64,000 bases of DNA from Hysterium pulicare CBS 123377 (Eukaryota > Ascomycota > Dothideomycetes > Hysteriales > Hysteriaceae). Location: assembly GCA_000467715.1 (NCBI GenBank), contig AJFK01000116.1, forward strand, positions 1-64,000, given 5' to 3'. Under the pieces are notes generated by a model. That model was not told the DNA's origin. It saw only the letters and a program-made list of their open reading frames with translations, and made no database searches. This document shows positions 33,988 to 46,500 of this stretch, in pieces. The number at the start of each line of letters is the position of its first letter. The stretch's first letter is position 1. The position numbers were made by a program, and so were the translations under genes.

Positions 33988-35927
33988 TTACATGGGACAC
34001 CTAGGGTCAGAGTTTGTTTTAGGATAGAACCACCCAGCAACTGCGATGATGAGGTAAGATGCCATGAGAAGCACACCCTCGAGCCAATCTAGTCGAAATC
34101 AGTGAGAAGTTGGATAAAGGAGGCGAGATGTACTTACGAGACTTTCCATCTTGGATTAGATAGTTCACTAACAAGACAGCAACGAACAGAACTGCGATCT
34201 GGAAGGTGTCGAAGTAGAGGGTCATGCAGTCTTTGTCGAGGATCCAACCCAGAACGACAGTGAAAGGTAGAACGAGAAGAGCAATCTGCATGCTGGATCC
34301 GACGGCAACACCAATGGCCAAATCCATCTTATCTTTGCATGCGACTGTGACGGCTGTTGCGTGCTCGGCCGCGTTCCCCACAATGGGAAGGAGAATGAGA
34401 CCAACGAAAACAGTAGAGATAGCACCGCTAGACGTGATCTCGTTGATACTTGAGACTAAGAACTCAGAGCAGAAGGCGACCATGGTGGTTGAGAGTCCAA
34501 GAGTAACGAGAGCGCCAATAATGGAAAGTTGAGGTTCTTCAACCTCGTCGTCCTCGGCTTCTTGATCGAGATCACGTAGAAGAGTATTTTCATTCACTCT
34601 TCCGCCAGCCGCAGCCGCGGTGCCAGCGCCAATCTGTGCAATACCCTTGTTTGCTTCGCCCTCTTTGATCTTGGACGATTTTCTTTTTGCAACCTTCTGA
34701 CTCGGCGTATTGTACATATCGGCGTGGGATTTCAGCTGGAAGATTAGATAACAGCCATAGACGATCAGCAGGATCACAGCTGTTCCACGCGAGAGCTCCT
34801 GGTTCAGGTTACCAGTGGTATTTTCCTGGGCTGAGTGAGGTCAGCATCTGCATGGAATAGTTCATGGTATGGTCTTACCGGAGAGCATCGAATGAAATAC
34901 GGTTGGGATAATTAGACTGCCGATGCAGAGAGCTAGTAAACTAGCGGCTGTTTGCGCAACGGTTACATTGAAGAATTGTTCAACTCGGTTAATGCCTCCG
35001 AAGAAGAAGCACATGCCCAAGACGAGCAACAGATTCGAAAGCATACTACCAATCAATGATGTCTTGACGATAGTAATCTCATTTTTGACGAGGGCTTGGA
35101 CGCTGACAATCAATTCGACTGCATTTCTACAAAAGGTGTTAGCTTTACTGGAAGTCTGAACATTGTGATACCGGAGAGGCATGTGCATACCCAAAGGAGG
35201 CATTCAAAAGACCACCTAGCGTTTCACCAACGCGCAGAGCAAGTTCTTCGGTAGCGTAACTAAGCATGGCCGCCAGTGGAATGATTGCTATGAAGTTCAC
35301 AACGAAGATAGCAGTACCATTGAGTTTGAGATAATTGACTACGAAGCCAATGGGAACGGCGATAAGGAGGATGTTGATCCATGAACCAAACAGAACGGCT
35401 TTTATCTGATGAGCGACTGGGATCTTGCGCTTCAAGGCAGCCTTCTGCCTGTCTGTTTTCGATGTCTTGTCGGAATCGACGCGGTCCAGTTCGCTTTCAT
35501 CGTTTTCGGTGTTCTTTCGTAGGATATTCTTGAACTTCAGGCGCTCTCGCATGCCATGGTGATTTTCAGCGACTGCAGTATCGCTAGTGCCGGTAGACTC
35601 CTTCTCCATAGACCTTGGGGTATTTTCCGAGTCATCGCCAAAGGCATTTGGGGCCTTCTCAGTTGTGGCAGAGGTCGGTGGCGCGGTGCCAGCGTGTGTT
35701 GGGCTTGGGAATTCTCGTTCAGCCTGTCTACTCTCCGCTCTCCGATCCTCTTCTATAGTGGGGTGAATGTGAGTGTCTGAGAGCGTTCTGGGAACTTGAT
35801 TCTCTACGTCGGAGGGCGTAGCCTCTCGAGACCTTGTCCTTGCGAAAGGGTTGTAATTAGGAGTGCCATCATCAGTGGTCCAGGCCGCGCGACGGGCTTT
35901 TGTACGTATAGCATCTATATTCGCCAT
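33988..35927 (-). CDS. VCX1: Vacuolar Ca2+/H+ exchanger (CaCA family, CAX type)
   Basis: Four exons (35191-35927, 34879-35126, 34138-34830, 33988-34088) give 592 residues. The protein exports cytosolic Ca2+ into the vacuole in exchange for protons. A long hydrophilic N-terminus (~165 residues, Ser/Glu/Arg-rich, likely regulatory) precedes about eleven membrane segments. The two ion-binding alpha repeats are plain: the first contains [16 protein letters not shown] with its Asn and Glu, interrupted by intron 1 just before the Asn; the second contains [21 protein letters not shown]. An acidic, hydrophilic loop ([15 protein letters not shown]) separates the halves. The last exon encodes [23 protein letters not shown], completing the final helix. 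The tandem alpha repeats make the family certain; VCX1 orthology rather than a paralogue is likely but unproven. Confidence 0.93.
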
Positions 35928-38900
35928 TGGAAGTCAATAGGTTGAAATGCGCAAAGCCAACTCTCCTTAGAAGAGTTGAATTTCGGTGTTCGGGGAACAC
36001 ATACGCATGTCGAAGTGATGGAATGCCGGTCGTCGTCGTCAGGCCAACTCCGTCGTTTTGAACCCGCAATAACGACTTTAATCGGGTACCACAATTGATA
36101 GCTTGCAGCAGGCAATCGATTAAATGTTTGGTAGAAGGCTCGCTTGTGATGTATGCCGGTGGGTCGTTGTCCAAACAAAAGTTGGGGGCCAGAATATGGT
36201 AGGGCAGATGGCTTTCTTGTATTGACTAAACAGAGCCTTGTCGCGATCCGGTGAATCGAAAGCAACAGGGCCAACAAGGCTACGAAGTGTTTGCAAAAAG
36301 GTTGCCTAAATTAAAAACAGCAGGACGAGGCCTTGCAGAAGAGTAGAAGTTCAGAAAAGATAAAGAAGTAGAGGGAGGACAAGGAGGAGATTATGGTCGC
36401 TGCGCCACGACTATGGGTAGGGTTCTGCGCGTTTGAAGGCTGATCCAGGGACCCGTTGGTGGAAAAGTGGAGCTGGAGATGCACCAGCCACAGTACGCAG
36501 GCGGCAATATTATGGTAATGGTTGAGAAAGGATGGGATTCCCCAGATACGGCGTTGATCGTTTGGGGGTGAATTGTTGTGGTGAAAGCGTTATTTGTCCA
36601 CATACGCGGTGAGTATTGGCCAACGTCACAGATTTCAAGCGGCGTTGGCATTCCTCTTGGCAAAAATCAGGTAATTCGCATCTCCTTTCAACAAAAGGCC
36701 TCTTTCCGTCTTGGCGATGCGCTTCGTATGCTTCATCCACTGCTAAGATTGGTGTCATTGGCCGGTGTCCAGGGGTCCTCCGCATCATCACGCACCCATC
36801 TCCCAAGGTCCCTTCTGGCCCCGACTATCCAGCACTCAACTGTGGCGCCACGACTTTCAACTCTCGGCGCCGTTTCATGATGAAAGAAACCTGTGCCTAA
36901 AAGAACATCGCATACGTCTACCTGACGTTTTCTGTCTTTCTCCGGCGATATTACCGTCATGTATGGGGCCGTATAGGGCTGTCTCAAATTCTTACGGGCC
37001 CAGAGTACTGTAATTCATAATCGCGCGCTAATGTGTGAAAGTCGGCCTGAAATCATCGGCACACGCCGGTACATGTTCACATGGCTGGAATACGTGTAAC
37101 TACGCCTCTGAAGCGGTGGAAGACGCAGCTGAGTTCGACTCGCACCATACGAACGGCTTCCCGGTTGACCTATCGCAGCTCTGAGGCGTACCACGTCACT
37201 ACGCAAGATTACTTTATCAGTATCCTATTCTTGGCTTCTACTAGGGTCTTCAAATTCAAAATAGACATAGGAAGCTTTTCAAAGCAAGGCAGAACAAATT
37301 AATATTGTTGGACTTTAGGAATCATCTCACGAACAGCTGCGATGCACGGCACACGAGTAGGAAGTGCTCATTTGCCAAGAGAGATATTCTTCTTTTAGCC
37401 CATTTTCAGCTTAGCATCGATGTCTGTGGCTACCTACCTACCTAGGTATCCGTAAGACCGCAATTCACCCTTTTCGCTCGACTTACCCGCATAGACTTAG
37501 CTTGTCTCTCGGAAACTATGCGAGGAGCTGAACAATGACTCTGGGCCAGAAAATCATCTCAAGGGAACTCCAGTCAAAGAGTACTCAGCCATGACTTGCA
37601 GGTGATGCAGCAGCGCAGCTAAGAACCAACAGCATCCGGCTTACCCCGTTTTCTGCGATTATATCTATTCTCAGTTTGGCTTTCTCAACCCTTGCATAGC
37701 TTCCAACTTCAAGCCTTTCTTGTTTTTGGCAGCATGCTGCGCAAGAGAAGAAGGTGTACCCTACTTACGCACGTAGATCTTATACCTGCGCGCTGCTTTC
37801 CCAAATAGGACAATTCATCGCAAGTTGGTTCTTCATTTAGTCAATTTTCATCTCCTTGTTCAGCCTATGAAAGTATCCGTTGGCAGTCAATCGTTTTCAA
37901 ACACTACAGCGAGAGCTTCAGCGGCCTTAAAAGTATGCAAGGACCTATGCGCTGAAGTTGCACGAGTTCAGGACCTGCCAACCTAGGATATCCCAAACAA
38001 GACACACTTCTCTTAAGACTTAGTCTGCCCCTTGAGATGCACCGCCACCGTCCTCAGGTGCCACGGTTTATTCCCAGGAAACGGCGCTCGCCAATTGAGG
38101 GGAGCCGTCACGAACCTTGGGTACGACTCAACTGGCACAAACCTTGAGAACCGCAAACTGGCATGGCACGCCCGATTCCAATGGGACGAAGGCTCAGGAA
38201 TCCTGTACAGATGTTGCCATGGGAGGATGGAGACTCAACCCCCAACAATCTAGCCTCTCTGATTGCTATCACGAAGCGGAACACATCACGTCCCCTCACC
38301 ATCGTTTCATTCTTGGATTAACCCCCTTTCTAGTTTAAAGACCACTTCCATAAGTCCTGCCCTCTACTAAGAACGTCAGCAATCAGGCAGGAGCATCTCC
38401 AACCCAATACAGGCCACAGCGTAGGAGACCGAATCCCGTTGACATCGCAACTAACAACAACCATATACCGAAATCACTTGTCAATCAACGACATAGCAGA
38501 CAATGGACTTGCATGAGATACCATCCTTCCTGCTTGGTATCACACGGAGGCGTAAAGCCATTGTCCACCAAAACATCATAATGGGGAGCGCAACACTACT
38601 ACTACGACTCTTCCTAGTGGCCTCCCAAGTTCCAGTTGTGTAGTTGAGGGAGGAGAACATTCGCCAAAGTTGAAAGGAACACGAACTTATTCCACCCGGA
38701 TGATTCAATCCATTTGTTGGATCGGATTGAACTAGGCTAGATTCACCCACCTCTAGTACAACTTAACTCTCCATTAATCGAGATGTAGAGATGGCATAAT
38801 AATTATCCAATCTATTACAAGGAAGGCACATGGGTTGGTATTTCTAGGATGGGAGCTCTTATTATCATTTAGCTTTGTTCTCATATGACAAGACAAAGTT

Positions 38901-39135
38901 GATTTATTTTTGCTAGTTAGGATTGTGATACTGTATGGTGAAGACAGGAGAATAATACTACAAGCCGTCCTGGAAAGACTATTGAACTCCCTCCACAGAA
39001 AGACCAATCACGCCATACACAGCCAATCCCTTCGCAAATCCATAGCAAGCCTCCATAATTCCATCATATCCCGCCCATGCATGCCAAATAATACCACTAA
39101 CATCCCATTATCCCCTTGAAGAGACCCGAACCCGT
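35928..39135. other. Gene-free stretch of 3.2 kb
   Basis: The 35.9-36.4 kb part is the leader and promoter of the exchanger; it is purine-rich on + and hence CT-rich for the gene. Beyond it, ORFs to ~100 codons at 36.5-37.3 kb and ~73 codons at 38.0-38.3 kb overlap on both strands and match nothing I know. An ACCTAGGT palindrome preceded by tacctacct lies at 37440-37447. From 38.7 kb onward the DNA is AT-richer and is probably the 3' flank of the SNA-like gene. Confidence 0.5.
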
Positions 39136-39718
39136 TCAAGGCCCTTGAACTTTATTATCGCCCTTGATCACATCCGCATAGGTAGGCGGAGCATCCTGGC
39201 CCCCGTTCGCCTGACTCGAACCACCAGCCTGCTGCTGCGGTTGCTGGGGCTGCTGCCCATTCGGCTTCGGTTGTGTAGGGGCATAAAACGAATTCGTCGT
39301 TCCACTCTGCTGACCAGGAAACTGTCCACCAGTAGGCTGATTGCCCCCCAACGTGCCGTATCCACCCTGCTGTTGCTGTCGCCTCCCACCGTGAGGCGCC
39401 GGTTGTTGCGAAACGTAGTAATAAGTGACGGTGGCCTCGCCGTCCTGATTCACGGCTTCGTATTCATAGGGATCCGGGTACTTGAGGATGATGTACCAGG
39501 CGTGGAGGAGACCGGGCAGGAAGCCGAGACAGCAGAGGGCGAGGTTTATAAGGGAGTCGGCGCCGCATATTCCGCGTTTTACCCAGACTGTGAGAAACGT
39601 TAGCTTAGGGATGCATGGAAGGGTGTTGATGAGTCTACTACGGTGCGGGGAGCTACGTACCGCCGATGGGAGGGAAGAGGACGGAAAGAAGCATCAGAAA
39701 ACAGTCTGTGCCGCACAT
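39136..39718 (-). CDS. SNA3/SNA4-like UPF0057 membrane protein with PPxY tail
   Basis: Two exons (39661-39718, 39136-39587) give 169 residues. The first ~60 are a UPF0057/PMP3 domain with two membrane helices (FLMLLSVLFPPIGVWV and the ICGADSLINLALCCLGFLPGLLHAWYII region). Yeast PMP3 stops there (55 residues). Here a hydrophilic tail of ~105 residues follows, rich in Gln, Gly and Pro and carrying PPTY near its end, a PPxY motif of the kind that binds the WW domains of NEDD4-type ubiquitin ligases (Rsp5). That layout matches yeast SNA3/SNA4, which are sorted to the vacuole through PPxY, so a role as a cargo or Rsp5 adaptor at endosomes is inferred. The start ATG at 39718 directly precedes CGTDCFL, as expected for the family. 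Confidence 0.93.
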
Positions 39719-40119
39719 CTTGTCGGTGATGTTTGGGAAATGCCTTGAAGTTGCTGTGTGCGTAGGCGTGTTGTGTTGATGGTGAAGTGTTGAGACTGTG
39801 ATGGTGAAAGGCTGCAAGTGTGCTCTTCGAAGCTTCGGGAATGATACGGGTTGTCGTAGTCTTCACGTGGCAAGTGGGGCTGGTGGTGAGGCTATGCATC
39901 GTAGGCATCATCTTTTCTTCACTACCTACCTAGGTACCATGAATTACCTAGGTAAGCTCCGGAATATTCAAGTTCTCCGGGGCATGTGAATATAACCTTT
40001 GGAATGGGTTTTATGATCCAACCTCTGTAGTGTGGTACGTGGTATCGCTGACGCCACTGTGGCCTATGGAAATAAATATTGATAGTTGATGACAGCGCAA
40101 AGATGCTATTGCTGTGATT
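39719..40119. other. Intergenic with two ACCTAGGT palindromes
   Basis: This 400 bp stretch holds the promoter of the SNA-like gene and the 3' flank of the dehydrogenase gene. Two ACCTAGGT palindromes (39928-39935 and 39946-39953) lie 18 bp apart, the first preceded by an extra tacct unit. Confidence 0.6.
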
Positions 40120-41399
40120 CTATTCCTTCCCGCCAAGATACCTATATACAACCGAAAAATCCCTTCCTTTGCAATTAAGGTCTGCTTCAACCTCGTCGTA
40201 TATTTGCCTTGCATGCTCACCGAGAGCGATTTTGATACCTGCCTCCTTAGCAGCCTTGATCGCGAGCTTGAGATCCTTATTCGCTAGAGCAACACCAAAG
40301 CCACCTTCGTACCCTTTACTGGCTGGTGAGCCCTCAATAACGCCGGGAACTGGATTGTTCACTTCGCTAGGCCAGCATTTGCCAGTGCTAATGTTGATCA
40401 TACCCGCTAGAGCTTTAGGATCGAGACCCCATTGAATGCCCATGTTCATGGCCTCGGCGGTAGCAACGTTGTTCAAAGCCAAAAGATAATTGTTGGCCAA
40501 CTTGCCGTGAAGTCCAGAGCCCTGCTCGCCAAGGTGCAATACTCGCCGACCCATCAATGAAAGAATTTCGGTTGCGCGCTCGACGACTTCAGGTGCAGCG
40601 CCAATCATAAAGGTCAAAGTACCAGCTTGCGCGCCGACTACACCACCAGACATTGGAGCATCGATAAATTTGCCTTGACCGGACGACTGGGTCGCATGGG
40701 CGACCGATTGTGAGGTCATAGGATCAATGGTTGAGCAGTCAATAAAGAGTCTTTCCTTGGCAGTACCATCGACCAAAAGACTTGGCGGTTCAATCATTTG
40801 CTTGTACACGCCCGAAACATGATGCGGCTCTGGTAACACGGTGATGATGGTTTCCTGGTGATCGGTGAGTTGCGTCCAACGAATTTATGAGAAGGCTTCC
40901 ACTTGGGGAAAAGGGGATAGTTCAGAGGATTGGCTTTGATGAAATTGTGAAATCAGGATAAGAGTTACAGAATGTAACCCCCAACTTAGATCATTGATAG
41001 AACATACTCATCACAAAAAGACTGGAGAATAGAAAGGAAAGGATCACATACTGCTTTTTCGGCTACCTCTCGAACGTTATCCGCGATCCTTACACCCTCA
41101 GGGTTTTCTTTAAGAAAAGTCTTCGTGGCCTCCTTGTTGACATCTTGGATGATCAATGTGTCGTCAATAGGTAATTTGGCCCTTAGGTTCCTTGCCATGG
41201 GAAAGCCTACGAGCAACGTGAGTATGAGCACTGTGTCATGTGAGCTATCAACTTAATACGCACCCATACGACCAAGACCGATAAAACCCCATGTAGCTTG
41301 TAGATTCCGAGAGTTGGAGAAGCATCGTCTTGAGCTTTGCCTCACTGCAACCGGACTTATCCGCCTTAAGGGCGAGGCGATCGCTGAGGCTGCCCGCAT
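40120..41399 (-). CDS. 3-hydroxyisobutyrate dehydrogenase, mitochondrial
   Basis: Three exons (41264-41399, 41052-41206, 40120-40854) give 341 residues. The enzyme oxidises 3-hydroxyisobutyrate to methylmalonate semialdehyde with NAD+ in valine breakdown. Residues 1-40 form a typical presequence (MRAASAIASPLRRISPVAVR, basic and without acids). The Rossmann motif GLGRMGFPMARNL follows, split by intron 1 after GRM. Then come FIDCSTIDP, the substrate-binding DAPMSGGVVGAQAGTL, and the catalytic Lys in GKLANNYLLAL. The C-terminus ends FSVVYRYLGGKE, close to the family norm. The second intron, 197 nt, is unusually long for this window; both flanks splice in phase 0. Identification is secure, although related beta-hydroxyacid dehydrogenases share the fold. 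Confidence 0.93.
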
Positions 41400-42156
41400 C
41401 GTGTTGCTTAGAGAATCAAAGATTGTGAGAAGCGAAGAAGATAAGCAAAGAGGTTAAGCTCTGCTGCAGATGCACAAGGGTATGGTTAGAATGCTCCAAA
41501 GGATCTCCGCAAGTTGGTTCATCCAAGAACCGAGGTCGCGCGGGTCCGCTCAAAGAGCCTCCCACGCTTCCCATGGAATGGAAGACTTTACCGCCAATTG
41601 CTCCATCCGATGCTATCCTCTATGGAGACAATGATGCAGGAAAAAGAACAGGGGGATCGGCTAGAAAGTTCCCTCATGCAGCATGGAGAAGTTTTGAGAA
41701 GTGTGCGCATTCTCCCGAAGTTGGGACTAGTGCTCGCTCGGAAATATTTTTCCCCCGAGGCGCACGTGAGTGATTGCCGTGACTGGGATTATCAAAACGT
41801 AACTTGGGTGTGATGAGAGATCAAGAAGATATGATAAGTATTAGTAGACTGAGATGTACGTGCCAGACATAGTGTCCGAAGTGGATATAAACATTCGAGC
41901 TCAAAGCACGTCGCTTGGAAAGGCTAGAACAAAGCAGATATTCTTGTCCTGGCTACTGGTCGCATATACAAGGAAGGCTTTCTAAGATTTTGAGTAGGTC
42001 GAGATGCTGATCCTGTAGCCAGCAGATGAGGATTCATATGTATCCGAATTCCCCGTCTATGATGGCAGTAAAACGCCGCCGCTATGCATAAAAACCCAAG
42101 ACCTTGCCCTATATCTCCATGCACTTGAAATGTCATGCCGAAAACTCGAAATGAAA
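41400..42156. other. Intergenic between the dehydrogenase and RPC37
   Basis: About 750 bp: upstream region of the dehydrogenase gene and downstream flank of RPC37. Short overlapping ORFs up to 99 codons on both strands look random. Nothing further is recognised. Confidence 0.5.
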
Positions 42157-43285
42157 TTACACCTGCTCATTGCCCCTATCTTCATCAACATCCATGCGAT
42201 CGTCTGCGGGAAGCCCACGCCGTACTTCGTCGGCTGGATTGTCAGACTCGTCAGATACATCGATAGCATGCATTTGTCTTTTCGTCAAAGGTTTCTTCTT
42301 GCCAGTTTTATCGCTGGATGGGGCACTAACAGCTTCCAGGTACTGCTCGTTGTTCATGGAAGAGTGTAGTTTAGGGACTGCTGTGGTATCCTGAACGAAC
42401 AATTTCTCCGCGTACGCAGCATATGCTTCGTTGGTCTATGAGTTTTAGTAAACGCCCTCCCAGATTGAGCGTATCTATGCTACTTACATCTTCATCATAG
42501 TACCTAAGCTTCGTCCATTTCTCTTCATAAGTATTTAAAAGGAAGGCCTTTGTGCTTGCTGTCTGTGGGCTCTCAGCATTTCCTCTCTTGATTTGCATCT
42601 GTACTGCACGTGGTCCCGCCGTTTTTGTAGGGTCCGCCGCTTCCTTCTCCCGTTTACGTGTCAGGGCATCCAGTTGAGCGGTGGCATCAAGATGACTGAA
42701 TTGTGTGCGCATCTGAACGATACCGTCGAGTTTTGTGAGGTGAAGTTGCCCACCGCGAAAGGTTCCGATCATATAATTTGAATTTCCGCCCTCATCCTTT
42801 ATGATCTGACCCCCTAGAGTCTGCTTGTTCAAAACATGCCCCTTCTCATTGGCATCTTCAAAGTTTCGAAGGTACTCGTCAACGTTGTCATAGCTGTCAC
42901 CACCAGGCGCTGAGGGATTCGGAGGTTGTCCAGGTCGGACACCATGAGCTCGCGGTACGTTGACCTGCTCGAATCCAGATGAAACGCCGTATGCCCTTTG
43001 GCCTTGTCCTTTTGTCATTCGAAGTGCCTCACCCCATCTCACACCCATTGGCCTGTTGTAGTGCGATCGAGTATTCATCGGAACATCTACCTCCACGAAG
43101 CCAGAACGCTCTTTAACACGCATTTCCAAGGGTTGACTTCGAGTATTGTGGGTATACGGGTGATCTGGTGCGCGGTTCAAATATTGTAGCAAGTAGACCT
43201 GTTCTTGTAGTTCGGGGGTGATGAAGACATCGTACTCCGCAACGACTGGATCATCGTCTTCGACATCTACTGCTACGGCTGTCAT
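42157..43285 (-). CDS. RPC37: DNA-directed RNA polymerase III subunit RPC5/Rpc37
   Basis: Two exons (42488-43285, 42157-42435) give 358 residues. The subunit pairs with Rpc53 in the TFIIF-like module of RNA polymerase III, used in promoter opening, termination and reinitiation. The N-terminus has the expected DDDPVVAEYDVFIT entry and then LQEQVYLLQYLNRAP, the start of the RPC5 (Sin-like) domain; the dimerisation region continues to about residue 180. Further conserved blocks are YMIGTFRGGQLHLTKLDGIVQMRTQF and the helical STKAFLLNTYEEKWTKLRYYDED. After the intron comes a charged tail ending in acidic repeats. It is divergent from DDB1 across 270 bp. The start is the first ATG in frame and directly precedes the conserved segment. 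Confidence 0.9.
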
Positions 43286-43555
43286 CGTGTTTGATTAGCA
43301 AGGGTGTTGGAAGAAAACCGCAAGGTTTGAAAGCTCAGCATATGGGAGTGTCATCTTACGAGCCATTGTGGTGGTTGGAAGTTCTAAGTTCTGAATCGTT
43401 TTGGGAAAAAGTTAAAAAGTGCCCCACGTTTGCTACGCGATGCTCGCGTTCCGGCTTTAATGACGTGAATACCTCCGAATAACCTTCAACTACCTATGCA
43501 CTCGCATCCGTAACACTGGATTGTTGATAAGCTGTAAGCAACTTCTACAATCAAG
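43286..43555. promoter_or_regulatory. Shared divergent promoter of RPC37 and DDB1
   Basis: Only 270 bp separate the two start codons, so the promoters must overlap or be shared. I see no canonical TATA box close to either gene. Co-regulation of a polymerase III subunit with a ubiquitin-ligase subunit is possible but not shown. Confidence 0.6.
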
Positions 43556-46500
43556 ATGGCCTACATAGCTCCGATCCACAGGCCGAGCAGCATCCGCCAT
43601 GCTCTTAAGTTGAACTTCCTAGCTCCAGACGATGACTGCCTTGTCGTAGCGTAAGCAAAGGATGAATGTAGAAGAGCTTCGATGTTGTAAACCACTAATT
43701 CTCCGACAGAAAAGCCAATCGACTCGAGTTCTATACCCACAGCTCCGATGGATTGTCCCTCCAACACTCGAAGGCCATTTATGGCAAGGTGACGATGTTG
43801 CAGAAGCTACGCCCTGCTACCTCTCCGACCGACCACCTCTTTGTGGGGACGGATAGATTTATGTATTTCACATTATCATGGGATTCTGAAACCAAACAGC
43901 TTCAGACTGAAAAGACGTTTGAGAGTGTAACCGACAAGGCTGCTCGGGAATCGCAGACTGGAGAGAGATGCCATATCGACCCCTCGGGAAGGTTCATGAC
44001 ACTGGAGGTCTACGAGGGAATAATAACCGTCATACCGCTCGTTCAAAGGGGAAAGAAGAGGAAGCAAGAGCCAGATATAGCACATTTGGGAGAGCCAGTA
44101 CCTACACGAATTACAGAGATGTTCGTCCGCTCATCGGCCTTCCTACAACCGAGAGATCCCCAGATAGACAAACCAAGGCTGGCACTGATCTATGAAGATT
44201 CACATACAACTGTTCGATTGAAATTCAGGGAATTGGCCTTCTCTGCCGGTGGTGGAAGCGGGGATGGAGTCGATCTCGACGACGCACCAAATGTGGAACA
44301 TCCAGAGTTAGATCTGGGGGCCAGCCATTTAATACCGATCATGCAGCCAACGTGTTCGTAACAATTTTTTTCCACCTAAATTTGCCAGAACTAACAGCTC
44401 CTAGATGGCCTTCTGATCCTGGGAGAAACATCGATATCTTATTATAACGATGCTACTAAAGAAATGAACGTGCAGCCCCTAGAGGAGGCCACCATATTCG
44501 TTGCTTGGGAACGAATAGATGGTCAACGATTTGTGCTAGCTGATGATTATGGCCAGTTGTACCTGCTTATGCTGGTCGTTGACAACAACCAGCAGGTACA
44601 AGACTGGAAACTGGACATAATTGGTCAGACCTCTCGAGCATCAGTGCTTGTGTATTTAGACGCAGGCTACATCTTCGTTGGATCACATCAAGGCGACTCT
44701 CAGGTCATCAGAATCACTGAAAGATCCATGGATATTATACAAACCTTTGCCAATATTGCCCCGATTCTTGATTTCACAATAATGGATATGGGGAATAGAT
44801 CTGGAGAAGGGCAGAGCAACGAATACTCTTCAGGCCAGGCTCGAATCGTAACGGGCAGTGGTGCTTATCAAGATGGCAGTCTTCGAAGTGTGAGGAGTGG
44901 CGTAGGGCTCGAGGACCTAGGAGTTTTGGGCGAAATGGAACATATCTCTAACCTATTTAGTCTGAAATCAGATCCTTCCTCCGACTTCCTGGATACATTA
45001 CTGGTAACCTTCGTTAACGAGTCACGCATCTTCCGATTTGACGCTGGCGGAGAGGTTGAAGAGGTGGACGAATTTCAGGGTCTGTGTTTAACAGAATCCA
45101 CTCTTGTGGCATCGAATCTACCTCATGGTCGCTTATTGCAAGTCACCGCGTCACGTGTACTGATAACTGAGCTAGATGGTGGCATGGTGGTAGCTGAATG
45201 GTCACCATCGAATGGCCAGACCATCACTGCTGCATCTGCAAACGAAGTCAATGTCCTTGTCTCTCTCGGTGGAGTCAGTCTAGTTGTCTTGGGAATCGAT
45301 GATGGCATCAAAGTAATTAAAGAGAAGAGCTATGGTGCGGACAGTCAAGTCGCTTGCATCGCCCTTCCATCTAAATCAGATTCCATTTGTTTCGTTGGAT
45401 TCTGGCAGGATTCGGCCGTTTCAGTATGCTCGCTCAATACGCTCCAAAGCATCACAAACGTAAAAATACCCGATGGGTCTGTTCCGAGATCGTTACTTCT
45501 GACAAATATCTTTGCGGACCAATCTCCAACTCTTTTCGTGGCCATGGCGGATGGTAATGTTGTTACATTCAGCGTCAACCCTACTTCACACGAGTTGTCA
45601 GGCAAGAAGAGTATCATACTCGGGACACAACAAGCGAACTTTCGCGCGCTTCCCAGAGGCGATGGGCTCTTCAATGTGTTCGCGACATGCGAACATCCGA
45701 GCTTGATTTACGGCTCTGAAGGAAGACTAGTCTATTCTGCAGTCACAGCTGAGAAAGCAACCTCAGTCTGCTCCTTTGACTCCGAAGCCTATCCTGGTGC
45801 AGTAGCCATTGCAACATCTGAAGATCTCCGAATAGCACTTGTCGATACGGAGCGAACAACTCATGTGCAGACACTACTAGTGAATGAAACTGTCCGACGA
45901 ATAGCTTATTCACCAAACCTCAAGGCATTTGGGTTGGGAACCATCAAACGAGTGCTGAAAGGTGGAGCAGAGATTCTGCTAAGCCATTTCAAGCTGGCCG
46001 ACGAGATCCTTTTCAAGGAGCTAGATACATACCCGCTCAACGAGGACGAACTCGTGGAAAGTGTCATGCGCTGTGAGTTGGATGATGGTACTGGCTCGCT
46101 TGCCGAGCGATTCGTCGTGGGTACTGCGTATCTGGACCACGAACAAGCAGTCAATGAGAGAGGGCGCGTTCTTATCTTCGAAGTCACCGAGGATCGACTG
46201 CTAAAGCTAGTTACAGAGCTGTCCACAAAGGGCGGGTGCAGGTGTCTTGGAATGGTGGAAGGTAAGATTGTTGCCGCTCTCATCAAGACCGTAAGTTCTC
46301 TTCCACTTCTCCCTCTTGTCTCACATGCCTGACATTGTCCCTAGATCATCTTATACTCCTTTGACTATCCCACTCCGAGCAAACCATACCTCACCAAACT
46401 CGCCTCCTTCCGCTGCGCCACTGCTCCCATCGACCTTTCTATCAACGGCGACGTGATCGCCATAGCAGATCTCATGAAATCCGTCTCAGTCGTACAATTC

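Noticed and set aside
42157-43285. PAF1 (Pol II elongation complex subunit)
   Set aside because: The first impression came from the charged C-terminus. The N-terminal DDPVVAEYDVFIT and VYLLQYLNRAP blocks fit RPC37/RPC5 instead.
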